Source: Idiomarina piscisalsi (GTDB taxonomy: Bacteria; Pseudomonadota; Gammaproteobacteria; Enterobacterales; Alteromonadaceae). Taken from it: 64,000 nt of DNA. The stretch covers positions 124,001-188,000 of the forward strand of contig NZ_PIQA01000006.1 in assembly GCF_003987095.1 (NCBI RefSeq). The letters run 5' to 3'. Positions 27,281 through 36,785 of this stretch are shown piece by piece; position 1 is the stretch's first letter; each line of letters opens with the position of its first letter. The translations under genes were made by a program, and so were the position numbers. The notes below the pieces were generated by a model. The model had not been told where the DNA came from and made no database searches. It worked only from the letters and a program-made list of their open reading frames with translations.

Positions 27281-28275
27281 TAACCGACCTTTTCGACCAG
27301 CTCAACCGCGCGGTTGGCATAACCCCACTCGTTGTCATACCAGGCGTAAATTTTTACATGCGTACCGTTAATGACTTTGGTGGACAGGGCATCGACAATG
27401 CTTGAGCGAGGGTCCGTTTTGTAATCTATCGACACTAACGGGCGCTCTTCGTAACCCAGAATGCCTTTAAGTTCACCTTCTGCGGCTTCTTTCATCCAGT
27501 CGTTAACCTCTTCAACAGAAATGGTTTTTTCCACTTCGAATACACAGTCGGTTAACGATGCATTGGCTAAAGGAACACGTACCGCATGTCCATCAATTTT
27601 GTCTTTCAGCTCTGGGAAAATCTCCACAATAGCAGTAGCCGAACCGGTGGACGTCGGAATTAAACTCATGCCGCAAGCGCGGGCCCGACGTAAGTCTTTG
27701 TGCGGTGCGTCAAGAATGGTCTGCGTGTTGGTTAAATCGTGAATAGTAGTGATAGAGGCGTGTTTAATACCAATTTTGTCCTGCAGCACTTTGACTACTG
27801 GCGCCAGACAGTTAGTGGTGCAGGACGCAGCAGTGATTATCTGATGCTTGTCAGGATCATATAGATGGTCATTAACGCCCATTACAATATTCAAAGCGCC
27901 GGGCTCTTTGACCGGAGCGGATACTACAACTCGTTTTACGCCTTGTGACAGGTAATCATTCAGAACATTTACGGTTTTCATTTTGCCGGAAGCTTCTAAA
28001 ACCACATCACAACCACGCCAGTCGTTGTCGGCAATGGTTTTTTGCTGAGAGAAGGCAATACGCTCCCCGCCAATTTGAATCGAGTTATCCGCACCCTCGG
28101 CCTCATAGCCCCAACGACCATGCACCGAATCAAAATTCAGAAGGTGTGCAAAGGTTGCCGCATCAGCCCCCGGGTCATTCACCTGCACAACCCGCAGCTC
28201 AGGATTGTCCCACGCCGCGCGCAAGGCTAAACGACCAATACGACCCAAACCGTTAATTCCAACCTTAATAGTCAT
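27280..28275 (-). CDS. Arsenic-associated glyceraldehyde-3-phosphate dehydrogenase
   Basis: A 331-residue GAPDH. NAD-binding [16 protein letters not shown] opens the protein; the catalytic cysteine is in [14 protein letters not shown], and the C-terminal [19 protein letters not shown] is intact. Placed between acr3 and arsJ, it is the dedicated enzyme that forms 1-arseno-3-phosphoglycerate from arsenate for ArsJ to export. It is probably not the main glycolytic GAPDH. The start is 10 bp after acr3. Confidence 0.93.
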   Translation of the reverse strand: MTIKVGINGLGRIGRLALRAAWDNPELRVVQVNDPGADAATFAHLLNFDSVHGRWGYEAEGADNSIQIGGERIAFSQQKTIADNDWRGCDVVLEASGKMKTVNVLNDYLSQGVKRVVVSAPVKEPGALNIVMGVNDHLYDPDKHQIITAASCTTNCLAPVVKVLQDKIGIKHASITTIHDLTNTQTILDAPHKDLRRARACGMSLIPTSTGSATAIVEIFPELKDKIDGHAVRVPLANASLTDCVFEVEKTISVEEVNDWMKEAAEGELKGILGYEERPLVSIDYKTDPRSSIVDALSTKVINGTHVKIYAWYDNEWGYANRAVELVEKVG

Positions 28276-28285
28276 AAAAGACTCC

Positions 28286-29326
28286 TTAATTTTGACTAAA
28301 CCAGTGACGAGTCGGGTTAGCGAACCACACTAAAGAGAGCATTACCGGAACTTCAACCAGTACACCAACAACCGTGGCTAACGCTGCGCCGGACTGCAAG
28401 CCAAATAGTGAAATAGCTACAGCTACTGCCAGTTCAAAAAAGTTCGAAGTGCCAATTAAGCAGGCTGGTGCCGCAATTCTATAGGGCAGCTTAATTAATA
28501 ACGCAATAATAAAGGTAATAGCAAAAATGCCGTAGGTTTGTATCAGCAATGGTGTTGCTATCATGGCAATGTCCAATGGACGTGTAAGCAGAACTTCCGC
28601 TTGAAAGCCGAACAGCAGTACGACCGTTAGCAATAGCCCGATAATAGACCAGGGCTTCATGCGTGCATCAAAGGCTTGCAGCGCAGAGTCGACATTATGC
28701 TGTCGCGATGTTGCTTTGCTCTTTAGCCGCTGGCGCGTTAACAGCCCGGCAATAAGCGGTGCTACTACGTATAGGCCAACACTTAACAGCAAGGTTTGCC
28801 AGGGCACAATAATATCGGTAATACCCAGCAGCAGGGCAGCAATAGGGGCGAAGGCAAAAATCATAATGACGTCGTTGACCGACACCTGTACCAGCGTATA
28901 ACTGGCATCGCCTTTGGTCAGTTGGCTCCAGATAAACACCATAGCTGTGCACGGAGCAACACCGAGTAGAATGACCCCGGCCAGGTACTCGTTAGCAGTT
29001 TCGGGCTGAATGAAATCAGCAAATACGCCTTTGAAAAACAGCCAGCCGACCAGGGCCATAGTAAAGGGTTTTACCAGCCAGTTAATAACGACCGTTAGAA
29101 TAAGCCCTTTGGGCTCTTTAGCAATTTGTGTAATAGACTCGAAGTTGACCTGTACCATGACCGGATAAATCATCAGCCAAATCAGTACGGCGATAATCAG
29201 GTTAACCTGCGCAAACTCAATACCTGACAAAACCTCAAAAATTGCCGGGAATACGTTGCCCAGTAAGGTTCCTGCAATAATCGCCAGAGCAACCCAAACC
29301 GATAAAAACCGTTCAAACACACCCAT
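28286..29326 (-). CDS. acr3: Acr3-type arsenite efflux transporter
   Basis: A 346-residue inner-membrane exporter of arsenite with about 10 helices. Typical Acr3 segments are [14 protein letters not shown], the essential cysteine region [19 protein letters not shown], and [21 protein letters not shown]. Two nearby ATGs are possible (29335 and 29326). I prefer 29326 because AAGGA lies 8 nt upstream of it, whereas the first ATG overlaps that site. The start overlaps the arsC-arsR fusion gene by 14 bp, indicating coupling. Confidence 0.92.
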   Translation of the reverse strand: MGVFERFLSVWVALAIIAGTLLGNVFPAIFEVLSGIEFAQVNLIIAVLIWLMIYPVMVQVNFESITQIAKEPKGLILTVVINWLVKPFTMALVGWLFFKGVFADFIQPETANEYLAGVILLGVAPCTAMVFIWSQLTKGDASYTLVQVSVNDVIMIFAFAPIAALLLGITDIIVPWQTLLLSVGLYVVAPLIAGLLTRQRLKSKATSRQHNVDSALQAFDARMKPWSIIGLLLTVVLLFGFQAEVLLTRPLDIAMIATPLLIQTYGIFAITFIIALLIKLPYRIAAPACLIGTSNFFELAVAVAISLFGLQSGAALATVVGVLVEVPVMLSLVWFANPTRHWFSQN

Positions 29327-30053
29327 TATCGACATCCTTGACTTGTTGAGGAATCAACGACGCGTGATAAGTCGCAGTAGTATTAATGATAGTCGCCATC
29401 CAGTCTTGTAGGGCCGGGTTTATTCGATAGTACACCCAGCGCTGATCTTTACGGTCGGCTAATAAGCCGTATTCGCGCAGTTGCGCCAAATGCCGCGACA
29501 CTTTTGGCTGTGACATACCAGTCGCGTCCACAAACTGGCAAACACATAACTCACCATGGTGTTGCAGCATTAGAATCATTTTCAGGCGCAGGGGGTCAGC
29601 CATAATTTTGAAGAACTCATGAGGTGCATCAAACAGCTGCGGACGGTCACTTTTCTTGCGTAAAATAAGCAACAGCATCTTTATACGCTCTCTTAATTCG
29701 TGCGCCGTTTTCTTAAAAGCATCCGCTTTTTTACTGGTCACCGGGTCGGGGAAGTCCCAGGCAATGAAGTGCTGATCACCGCATAAAGTCTGGCATTCAG
29801 TGCGAGCTCGATCACACAGGCTTATCACGTAATCAAAGCTATTGAGATCAATATCAGCAAGCGCTTTTGAATGCAGCCCATCCGTTTCAACACCCAAGTG
29901 CTCTAATGCCGCTAAAGCACCCGGCTCAGGTTGTGTCGGCTCAGTACCCGCACTGGCAACCTCAAAGTCATCACCAGCAAACTGCCGAAAAATAGCCTCC
30001 GCCATCAAAGACCGCGCAGAATTCGCCGTACACAGAAACAAAACTTTCGTCAT
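29313..30053 (-). CDS. ArsC-ArsR fusion: arsenate reductase plus arsenic-responsive repressor
   Basis: A 246-residue two-domain protein. Residues 1-130 are a low-molecular-weight-phosphatase-type arsenate reductase with the P-loop CTANSARS (Cys8) and a Cys80/Cys87 pair ([13 protein letters not shown]), matching thioredoxin-coupled ArsC. Residues about 140-246 are an ArsR/SmtB winged helix with metal-site ELCVC (Cys170, Cys172) and recognition segment [20 protein letters not shown] single protein would therefore both reduce arsenate to arsenite and sense arsenite at the promoter. It heads the ars operon, just downstream of a palindromic operator candidate. Confidence 0.92.
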   Translation of the reverse strand: MTKVLFLCTANSARSLMAEAIFRQFAGDDFEVASAGTEPTQPEPGALAALEHLGVETDGLHSKALADIDLNSFDYVISLCDRARTECQTLCGDQHFIAWDFPDPVTSKKADAFKKTAHELRERIKMLLLILRKKSDRPQLFDAPHEFFKIMADPLRLKMILMLQHHGELCVCQFVDATGMSQPKVSRHLAQLREYGLLADRKDQRWVYYRINPALQDWMATIINTTATYHASLIPQQVKDVDNGCV

Positions 30054-30064
30054 CAGGTAACACC

Positions 30065-30104
30065 ATATATTCGATATTCCATATATATGTTATACCGAAT
30101 ATAT
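30065..30104 (-). promoter_or_regulatory. Operator/promoter candidate of the ars operon
   Basis: ATATATTCG (30065-30073) and CGAATATAT (30096-30104) form a perfect 9-bp inverted repeat with a 22-bp spacer that is very A/T-rich (ATATATAT). It lies 12 bp upstream of the arsC-arsR fusion start, where an ArsR repressor dimer would block transcription. Which A/T hexamer is the -10 cannot be fixed by eye. Confidence 0.6.
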
Positions 30105-30134
30105 TGGCCGCGCAATAGCCAAGCTGGGAGGCTG

Positions 30135-30284
30135 GGGACTGAACCAAGAGCGCTGAGGCTACAGGAACCATTGTGGAGGACGCCCGTGAATACATCCCTG
30201 TAGGGCTTGAGCAGCGCCATCCATGGCGCTGCACACCTCCACAATGGTCCGCTGTAACCGTCGGGCGTGCTCCTGTTTCAGCCC
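30135..30284 (-). repeat. Structured intergenic element, type B copy 2
   Basis: A 150-bp structured palindrome, the second copy of element B, oriented so that its GGA loops are on the minus strand. The inner stem CCATTGTGGAGG (30168-30179) pairs perfectly with 30236-30247, but its sequence differs from the corresponding stem of B1. The core 30175-30240 is identical to B1 at 65 of 66 positions after reverse complementing. Conserved flanking strings (CCTCAGCGCTC on one arm) recur in both copies. It lies between the ars operator and element A2; the gap 30054-30473 holds only the operator, B2 and A2. Confidence 0.85.
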
Positions 30285-30314
30285 TCACCTGATATCAATG
30301 GCAGGTAGGTGTAG

Positions 30315-30477
30315 ATAGGGTAGGTTGCTCACTTGTAAGCGTTATGAATGTTGAGCCCCCTGTGGCGGAGTGTCGAAGGCCAAGGATGGCCTTCGTCAAG
30401 CGTTCATGGATGAACTTGTAGCGTCTCCGTCACAGGGGGCTCAATGTTCAAGCGAAGCAAGTGACAACCTGCCCTAT
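30315..30477 (+). repeat. Structured intergenic element, type A copy 2
   Basis: A 163-bp structured palindrome. The inner stem TTGAGCCCCCTGTG (30351-30364) pairs perfectly with 30431-30444 and is unrelated in sequence to the corresponding stem of A1. The core 30367-30428 matches A1 at 60 of 62 positions; one of the two changes is at the second base of a hairpin loop (ATGGAT to AAGGAT), keeping ANGGAN. Conserved internal-loop strings (TAAGCGTTAYGA on one arm, TCAAGCGAA on the other) recur in A1. The outer arm reaches the stop codon of the peptidase gene at 30474-30476. Confidence 0.85.
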
Positions 30478-32135
30478 AGCCCTAGTACGTCTTTGCCTTG
30501 TTTGAAGGTGACGTCAACGGGGATGCCGGCGTCGGCGAGTTTGTCGAGATCGGCTTTGAGCTGTGGGCTGACAACGCCTAAGGTCGCAACCAGTTCAGCC
30601 ACACCGTTGTAGTCACCGTCGCCTTGCAGCGTCAGAATTTTTTCTGAAAGGCTATTCATGGCGGCACGCATTTTGTCCATATCAATGGCGTATTGGCCTT
30701 TTTCATTACGCTTGAAGGCACCTTCATCGGCAAAGTAGTTGAAACGAATCATGTTGGCTTTGCCGTGGGCACTGGATGCGCCAAAGCGCACTGAACGGAA
30801 AATACTGGCCATAAAGGTGGTGTAATAGTCTTCCAGCTCACCTTCAGCTAAAACGCCTTGTTCAAACAGCTGAGTCACCATGTAAAGCCCCAGAATATCG
30901 GCTTTACCTTCTTCCAGCGCAGAAGCGTGTTCTTTCAGCGCCGAACGCACGGTGCCTTTGTCATTCAGTGTGTTTTTAATACCCAGGCCGTGTGCGACTT
31001 CGTGGAACATGGTATTGGCGAAGAAGGCATTAAACGTAATGTTCTCACGCTGCTCCGGTACAATTAACTGCTCGGCAATAGGCACCAGAATTTTATCGAA
31101 CTTAGCCTGCATGGCGTTTTTCAACTGTAAGCGGCGGGTGCCTTTTTCCAGCTGAACTTCTTCGTCGTTAGGCAGGTTTATCGCAATAGTTTTGCTACCC
31201 GCATTCGAGTGACCGGCATAGTAAACCGCGTCGTAGGCATTCAGTTGAGCATTGGCGCCCGGCATTTCTGCTTTATAAGCGTCTTCAACCGGCAGGCCAC
31301 GTTGCAACTCAGGCAGGTACTCAGCGTATTTCGCTAAGCGCTCGCTCCATGCTTTGTCTTTAATCAATACGTAAGATTCAAACGCGGTTTTGTAGCCGTA
31401 TAAGTGGTCTTCATAGTTTTCGATAGGGCCAATAACCACATCAACATCGTTGTCGGTCATGTCCATCCATGCCATATCAGACGGCTGATACTCGTTGCTT
31501 AAAAATGCATCGGCGCGCAGGCGCAAATACTTCGCAAAGTCTTCGCTTTCAGCAAGTTCAGCGGCTTGACGCAGTAACTCCGCCGCTTCAGTCAGTGAAT
31601 CATTAAACGCTTCAGAGTAAGGAAGCGTCATTAAGTCGCCGTTTTCATCACGACGCAATAATGTATAAAGGCTGTCTTTGTCAGCAAGGTCCGCATTTTC
31701 AAACTCGACCTTGGTCATATCTTCCGGGTAGAAGTTAGCGCCTTCAGGCTTATCGTCAAAGCCGGTTAAAAAGGGTTGGTTGTTATTAAGGCGATCCCAC
31801 GGGCCGTAGTTAATTACCGTGAATTCTTTAGCCCGCCCTTCAACTTTAGCCAGCAACTCATCTTTGTTACCGGGGAAGGCTTGTTTCCAGAACAGCTCAT
31901 CCATTATTGTTGATGCATCAATAAGCAAGCTGACCATTTTTTTCTGGTTGTCAGACAAGTGCGACAAATCACTGGTCAATTCATACGGCGTGTAAATATC
32001 GAGTCTATGCTCTTTTCCTTCAACCAATTGGTAGCTCTCAGGAGCTGCGCTTTTGGTATCTTCTGTAGTCGATTGTTGACCACAGGCGGCAATAGCCAGT
32101 GCCAGCGGTGCAATAAAAAAGGCTGATTTTTTCAT
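30474..32135 (-). CDS. Lipoprotein zinc peptidase, M49 (dipeptidyl peptidase III)-like
   Basis: A 553-residue predicted lipoprotein. The N-terminus has a lipobox ending at Cys18 (LALAIAAC). The zinc site is HEVAH (378-382), the five-residue version of the M49 motif, with the second ligand region EEGKAD at 408-413. Long helical stretches and FTVINYGPWDRL also fit M49. Most DPP III enzymes have HEXXGH; pentapeptide versions are known in some bacterial and plant members. It probably trims peptides in the periplasm or at the outer membrane. The substrate is not deducible. Element A2 overlaps its stop codon. Confidence 0.75.
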   Translation of the reverse strand: MKKSAFFIAPLALAIAACGQQSTTEDTKSAAPESYQLVEGKEHRLDIYTPYELTSDLSHLSDNQKKMVSLLIDASTIMDELFWKQAFPGNKDELLAKVEGRAKEFTVINYGPWDRLNNNQPFLTGFDDKPEGANFYPEDMTKVEFENADLADKDSLYTLLRRDENGDLMTLPYSEAFNDSLTEAAELLRQAAELAESEDFAKYLRLRADAFLSNEYQPSDMAWMDMTDNDVDVVIGPIENYEDHLYGYKTAFESYVLIKDKAWSERLAKYAEYLPELQRGLPVEDAYKAEMPGANAQLNAYDAVYYAGHSNAGSKTIAINLPNDEEVQLEKGTRRLQLKNAMQAKFDKILVPIAEQLIVPEQRENITFNAFFANTMFHEVAHGLGIKNTLNDKGTVRSALKEHASALEEGKADILGLYMVTQLFEQGVLAEGELEDYYTTFMASIFRSVRFGASSAHGKANMIRFNYFADEGAFKRNEKGQYAIDMDKMRAAMNSLSEKILTLQGDGDYNGVAELVATLGVVSPQLKADLDKLADAGIPVDVTFKQGKDVLGL

Positions 32136-32233
32136 AATGATACTTTTGTAAAATTGAGTTGTTGGAAAGTTCTGTTAATCTACTGCTATGCCTGACTAGA
32201 AGCAATAGAATAACCATAAAAAAGGATCTCTCA

Positions 32234-33082
32234 ATGGTATCGCAGAATGCGCTTTATTTACTCATTGATGAACGGTTACAGCGTGACGAACTAACGTTGC
32301 CCGGTTTGCCGAAAACCGCTGAACAGGTGCGTAACGCTACGCTCGATCCTGACTGTAACCTGCATGACCTTGCGCATATCATTCAGCAAGATGCAGTATT
32401 GTCAGCCCGGTTAATACGCCTGGCTAACAGCGCTTACCTGGGCGGTCGTAATAAAGCAGAAAGCTTGATGCAGGCGTTAACACGTATTGGCATGCGTCGA
32501 ATTCGCACGCTGGCGTTTGCGATGGCAATGGAGCAGGTTTTCGAACCCGACAACGACATTGTGAAGATGTTCTCAGAGCAATACATTAAGGAAAGTCGGC
32601 AAATTGCGGCAGCGTCGGTGGTTATTACGAAAGACCTCCAACGCCGCGGAATAGGGCACCGGTTGCATCAGGACGTCTCTTTGCTGGCGGGGATGGTGTC
32701 TAGAATAGGGGTAACACCTATTTTAAGAATGGCCAGCGAGTTTGAAGACAGCTTTGCCAACCCCACGTTTATTAATGAGTGTATTTCACAGCTAAGTTCG
32801 CCGCTAGGCACTAATATTTTGAAATACTGGCAGTTCACACCAAACTTGGTGCAGGTGCCACTACATTACGATAAAGGACGTACCAATCTCGACGACGCCA
32901 TTACCGTTAACTATTGCGATATTGTGCATTTGGCGAGTCTTTTAACCGGAAATAATTCAGGCGAAAGACAAAATGTGACCGTGGTGGAGTATGAACTAAG
33001 AGGGGTTATTGAAAGCGCGGACTTCTGGCAGCAAGACTCGACTCAAGAGTCTTACCACCAGGTGCTGGACTTATTTGGCTAA
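32234..33082 (+). CDS. HDOD-domain protein
   Basis: A 282-residue protein with an HDOD domain, a metal-dependent-phosphohydrolase-like fold lacking the HD catalytic pair. Recognisable segments are LPGLPKTAEQVRNATLDPDCNLHDLAHIIQQDAVLSARLIRLANSAYLG (quoted in the pieces LPGLPKTAEQVRNA and QQDAVLSARLIRLANSA) and MRRIRTLAFAMAMEQVF. Such proteins act in signalling. I place the start at 32234 because AAGGA sits 8 nt upstream and the family begins near MVSQNALYLL; an in-frame ATG at 32159 would add 25 atypical residues. It is convergent with rdgC (6-bp gap). Confidence 0.8.
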   Translation: MVSQNALYLLIDERLQRDELTLPGLPKTAEQVRNATLDPDCNLHDLAHIIQQDAVLSARLIRLANSAYLGGRNKAESLMQALTRIGMRRIRTLAFAMAMEQVFEPDNDIVKMFSEQYIKESRQIAAASVVITKDLQRRGIGHRLHQDVSLLAGMVSRIGVTPILRMASEFEDSFANPTFINECISQLSSPLGTNILKYWQFTPNLVQVPLHYDKGRTNLDDAITVNYCDIVHLASLLTGNNSGERQNVTVVEYELRGVIESADFWQQDSTQESYHQVLDLFG

Positions 33083-33088
33083 CTCGCG

Positions 33089-33979
33089 TTACTCAAACGC
33101 CTTTTTCAAATCATCAAATAGCTGCCCGGCTTCGCCGCTAATTAGCGCAAAGTCGGCATCCACTTTCTCTTCCGGGGTTGGGTCTACCAAATCATCTTTT
33201 GCGTCCAGCAGCACGTCGGTTGGCTTAACACGTTTTAGTGCCATATCGGCTTCAAGAATAAACTCCAAGTTTTCCTGCCACACCAAACCTAAGCGAGTCA
33301 CTTGTTTACCGGCAGTTAAATGAGCCTGAATGTCGTCACGAGTCAGGTCTTCTTGCTTACAGCGAATGATGCCACCGTCGGCCTGAGGTGAACGCAGCTC
33401 TGCTTCGTCGCCCAGTTCAAAGGGGGCAGGAATGTCTTGTTTTTGTAGCCAGTCGGTCAAGTACACTTCAACGGCTTCAGACGAGCTGAAAGGTCTGACA
33501 GGTAAAGACCCCACCGAGCCACGCAATAAACCGAGAAAGTCTTCCGCTTTATTCGCCGCCGACTCGTCAACCGCAATAAATTGACGGTCTAAATCAATGT
33601 AGCCCCAGCTTAAGCGAAAACGGCTAAACGCCTGTGGCAATAGTTGGTGAATCAAATCTTCTTTTAAGTTTTGTTTTTCTTTGCGCGGCACAGAGCGGCC
33701 TTCGGCCTCACTAATCTGACGGACTTTTTCATCGAGTTGAGCGTTAACAACCGTGCTGGGAAGCACTTTTTCTTCTCGCTTAGCGCAGAGTAACCAACAG
33801 TTACCGACGCTATGGGTTAACGTCTCGTTGTCTGGGCCAAAAGGAGAAAACCAGCCAAAACTACTTTGCTCAGTGCGAGAGCAAGGGTGAAAGCTGTGCT
33901 CCGCAAGCTGCTCTTCAAAGTTTTCGGGTAACGAGAAATTTTCACTGAAATGATAAAAGCGAAGGTTTTTAAACCACAT
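33089..33979 (-). CDS. rdgC: Recombination-associated protein RdgC
   Basis: A 296-residue ring-forming DNA-binding protein that modulates RecA. It shows the typical N-terminus MWFKNLRFYHFS, the GWFSPFG loop, EGRSVPRKEKQNLKEDL and the C-terminal LGLVWQENLEFILEADMALKRVK. Length matches the family. Stands alone between the convergent HDOD gene and an upstream sensor kinase. Confidence 0.95.
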   Translation of the reverse strand: MWFKNLRFYHFSENFSLPENFEEQLAEHSFHPCSRTEQSSFGWFSPFGPDNETLTHSVGNCWLLCAKREEKVLPSTVVNAQLDEKVRQISEAEGRSVPRKEKQNLKEDLIHQLLPQAFSRFRLSWGYIDLDRQFIAVDESAANKAEDFLGLLRGSVGSLPVRPFSSSEAVEVYLTDWLQKQDIPAPFELGDEAELRSPQADGGIIRCKQEDLTRDDIQAHLTAGKQVTRLGLVWQENLEFILEADMALKRVKPTDVLLDAKDDLVDPTPEEKVDADFALISGEAGQLFDDLKKAFE

Positions 33980-34039
33980 AAATAAGGGTTCCTGTCCGGC
34001 ATTAGAAACCCTGAATTGTATCGACTAACGGCGTCTGTG

Positions 34040-35773
34040 TCAGTTTAAAACCTGTACAGGAAACGAAAAGGTGTAAGTTAGGCCGTGACCCGGTTCGCTG
34101 GTGGCGTCAATATCGCCCTGCAGGGTTTGGGTAACCAGGTTGCGTACAATATGAGTTCCCAAACCACTACCACCGTCATTGAGCTTAGTCGTAAAGAAGG
34201 GATCAAACAGCTTGCCGAGGTTCTCTTCAGACAGACCATTACCATTATCTTCGTAAACAACATGAAGCTCGCTGTCGCGCAGTTCGATATTGATGGTCAT
34301 GGTACCTTGCTCAATGCCGTCAAAGGCATGACGTAATGAGTTTAAAATTAAATTGGTAAATATCTGCGACAGCGCACCGGCCGGGCAGCGTATAAATAAA
34401 TCGTCAGCACAGTTCAGCTCTACTTGATGCGAGGTTTTTTTCAAATGAGGTTGCAGAGACTGAATCAGTTCTTCTATGTAGCGCTTCACGTTTATATCGC
34501 GAATGGCGTCAGACGCCTGGTCGACAGCCACTTGTTTAAAACTACTGATAAGATCTGACGCTCGATGCAGGTTGTTATCGAGTAGGCTTAAGCTTTCTCT
34601 GCCTTCCTCGATAAATTTTTGCAGTTGAGGCTGCGTCAGTTCTTTATTGCTTAACGCGGTATCCAGTGAATCTAACTTCTCGCGCAGATATGAGGCCGCA
34701 GTCACACTAATCCCGATGGGTGTGTTCACATCGTGAGTAATGCCCGCGACAAGTCCACCTAACGACGCCATTTTTTCCGACTCAATGAGTTGTTGCTGGG
34801 TTTCGCGTAAGTGGTTCAACGACGACTCAAGCCGCTGGTTAGACTGACGCAGCGTGTTTTCCATAGTACGACGTTGGCTAATTTCGCGTTCAAGCTTTTC
34901 CTGTCGCATTTCCAGTTCGTTTTTGCGCTGCTCCAGATCCAGCATCACCTGGCTCAAACGGGAGGTTTTACGGGCCACCTCCTGTTCTAAAATCGCATTT
35001 TGTTCATCCAGCTGTCGGTTTGCCGCTTTCAGCTTATTCTGTGTGCGCTCCAGGTCAGCCTGATATTCTTCAATGTTATCGAGTAACTGATTATACGCAT
35101 GCTCAATAAGTACCAACTCGTTGTTGTCCTGATCTTTTAAGCGAATGCGGGAGCGCTCGAGGTTATCCAGGCAGAAACTCTTTATTTGCTGCGTTAAGTC
35201 ATTGAGCGGGCGGCTCAACATGCGGCTGAATGCGACCGTAAACAGAATGATTAAAAAGGTACTCTTTATAAGTGCGTTACCAATAATAAAGCCCAGGCTG
35301 ACTTTAATGCGGTCTATCGCTATGTCTCGCGTTGAAAACAGGCTGACGTCACCGACCTTGGTGGAATGCCCGGAAAACTCGAAAATGAGCGAGTTGTGGT
35401 AGCCAAAAATACCGTTACGCTCAGGAAGCAGAATTCCCTCACTGGCTTCTTCGGGCAAGTCAGATATTTCTGAGGTTTCACCCAACTGAACCAAAATATT
35501 ACCGGCGTCGTCGCGAATCAATACTCCGGCAATAGCCGGAATGCCAATAAGGCCGTCGGCGATACTGTCAATTTGGTCACTATTAAATTCCCAAAGTGAG
35601 CGCGTCAAAGACCCATTAAAGGTTCGTTGCTGGTTTTGCAGCTCGGCAATCAGTATGCGCTTGGTATCAAAGTATTCCGCACCAATTTGTACTGCAGTGA
35701 CAATAAGCGTCAGCACAAAGTAAACGGACAGAACCCGTGTCAGCAGCGATGATGAAATACTTTTGATGACCAT
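34040..35773 (-). CDS. Membrane sensor histidine kinase
   Basis: A 577-residue kinase. Two membrane helices (about 10-30 and 160-183) enclose a periplasmic sensor domain. A HAMP-like segment, a long coiled coil (about 215-325) and the phospho-acceptor region ASLGGLVAGITHDVNTPIG follow, then an ATPase domain with NLILNSLRHAF, EDNGNGL and GSGLGTHIVRNLV. The H-box with HDVNTP belongs to the HK4-type. No response regulator is adjacent, so its partner is unknown. It is divergent from the DUF3450-TonB cluster, with 184 bp between containing Pho-box-like sites for the latter. Confidence 0.85.
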   Translation of the reverse strand: MVIKSISSSLLTRVLSVYFVLTLIVTAVQIGAEYFDTKRILIAELQNQQRTFNGSLTRSLWEFNSDQIDSIADGLIGIPAIAGVLIRDDAGNILVQLGETSEISDLPEEASEGILLPERNGIFGYHNSLIFEFSGHSTKVGDVSLFSTRDIAIDRIKVSLGFIIGNALIKSTFLIILFTVAFSRMLSRPLNDLTQQIKSFCLDNLERSRIRLKDQDNNELVLIEHAYNQLLDNIEEYQADLERTQNKLKAANRQLDEQNAILEQEVARKTSRLSQVMLDLEQRKNELEMRQEKLEREISQRRTMENTLRQSNQRLESSLNHLRETQQQLIESEKMASLGGLVAGITHDVNTPIGISVTAASYLREKLDSLDTALSNKELTQPQLQKFIEEGRESLSLLDNNLHRASDLISSFKQVAVDQASDAIRDINVKRYIEELIQSLQPHLKKTSHQVELNCADDLFIRCPAGALSQIFTNLILNSLRHAFDGIEQGTMTINIELRDSELHVVYEDNGNGLSEENLGKLFDPFFTTKLNDGGSGLGTHIVRNLVTQTLQGDIDATSEPGHGLTYTFSFPVQVLN

Positions 35774-35869
35774 ATAAAAGAGGTGTGTGTAAATTTTTTG
35801 TCAATATGACCTTAAACTAAATCATTGCTACCCATAACGCAATAAAGCAAAGCGCCCAGCCCTAAGCAA

Positions 35870-35909
35870 TTGACATAAAACTGACACATTTTGGTCATTA
35901 AGCTGTCAC
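35870..35909 (+). promoter_or_regulatory. Pho-box pair upstream of the TonB cluster
   Basis: TTGACATAAAACTGACAC (35870-35887) and TGGTCATTAAGCTGTCAC (35892-35909) match the PhoB-box consensus CTGTCATAWAWCTGTCAY at 15 and 14 of 18 positions. They lie about 50-90 bp before the DUF3450 gene. A further CTGTCACTAAAACTCAC overlap extends the direct-repeat pattern with about 11-bp periodicity, typical of PhoB sites. Confidence 0.65.
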
Positions 35910-35957
35910 TAAAACTCACTAAAGTTGCCACAAATTAATTCACAAGGGTTATAACTT

Positions 35958-36773
35958 ATGAAGTTCATTACCTCCGCTGGCGCTTTCGTTTTAAGCTCTG
36001 CGCTTTTTTTACCAGCGCAGACAACTGCAGCGTACGCAGCTCCAATACAAGAGCAGGACAAACTTGAGCCTGTTGTTGAAGAAGCCTCTTCAATTAACCA
36101 GTCCGCGCGTCAGTCTCAGCTGACCATCGATCAAATTTCAGACAACATGCAAGAGCGTTTGCAACAGTATAAACGCATCATGAAGGAAATTGATGGTTTA
36201 AAAGTGTATACCGCACAGCTTGAGCAGCAAATCGGTAACCAACAACAGGAAAAGCAAGACATCAATGACTCAATAGACAAGGTCAGTTATGTCGAGCGTC
36301 AAATTACTCCGCTGATGTTACGCATGATCGACTCGCTCGAGTCCTTTGTTGAACTGGACGTTCCGTTCCTTGAAACCGAGCGTAACGAGCGTTTAGCGCA
36401 GTTAAACGACTTGATGGAGCGTGCCAACGTAGACGTTTCTGAAAAGTTCCGCCGTGTTATGGAAGCTTATCAAATAGAAGCAGACTACGGCCGCAACATT
36501 GAAGCCTACACTGCAGAGCATGAGATTAACGGCCAACAACAAGACGTCACTTTCCTGCGCATTGGTCGGGTAGCACTTATTTATAAAACCCGCGACGGTC
36601 AGCACCTGGGTATCTGGAACCAGCAGGAGCGCAACTGGCAAGAGCTCGATAGTAAGCACTTACCTGCCGTTGAAGAAGCTATCCGCATAGCCCGAAAACA
36701 GTTAGCACCGGACATGCTGATGATGCCCGTTTTTGCCAACAAAGCCGCCACAAACAGCGCAGCTGGCCAATAA
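35958..36773 (+). CDS. DUF3450 periplasmic coiled-coil protein
   Basis: A 271-residue exported protein. The signal peptide ends near AQTTAAYA; the mature part is largely a coiled coil (about 55-110, MQERLQQYKRIMKEIDGLKV) followed by a helical domain with VEREITPLM-like VERQITPLMLRMI and a C-terminal domain with YGRNIEAYTAEHEI. DUF3450 proteins are found at the head of TonB2-type clusters, as here (12 bp before the ttpC-like gene). A role in stabilising or coupling the energiser complex in the periplasm is inferred. Confidence 0.82.
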   Translation: MKFITSAGAFVLSSALFLPAQTTAAYAAPIQEQDKLEPVVEEASSINQSARQSQLTIDQISDNMQERLQQYKRIMKEIDGLKVYTAQLEQQIGNQQQEKQDINDSIDKVSYVERQITPLMLRMIDSLESFVELDVPFLETERNERLAQLNDLMERANVDVSEKFRRVMEAYQIEADYGRNIEAYTAEHEINGQQQDVTFLRIGRVALIYKTRDGQHLGIWNQQERNWQELDSKHLPAVEEAIRIARKQLAPDMLMMPVFANKAATNSAAGQ

Positions 36774-36785
36774 GGAGTCGCACCA

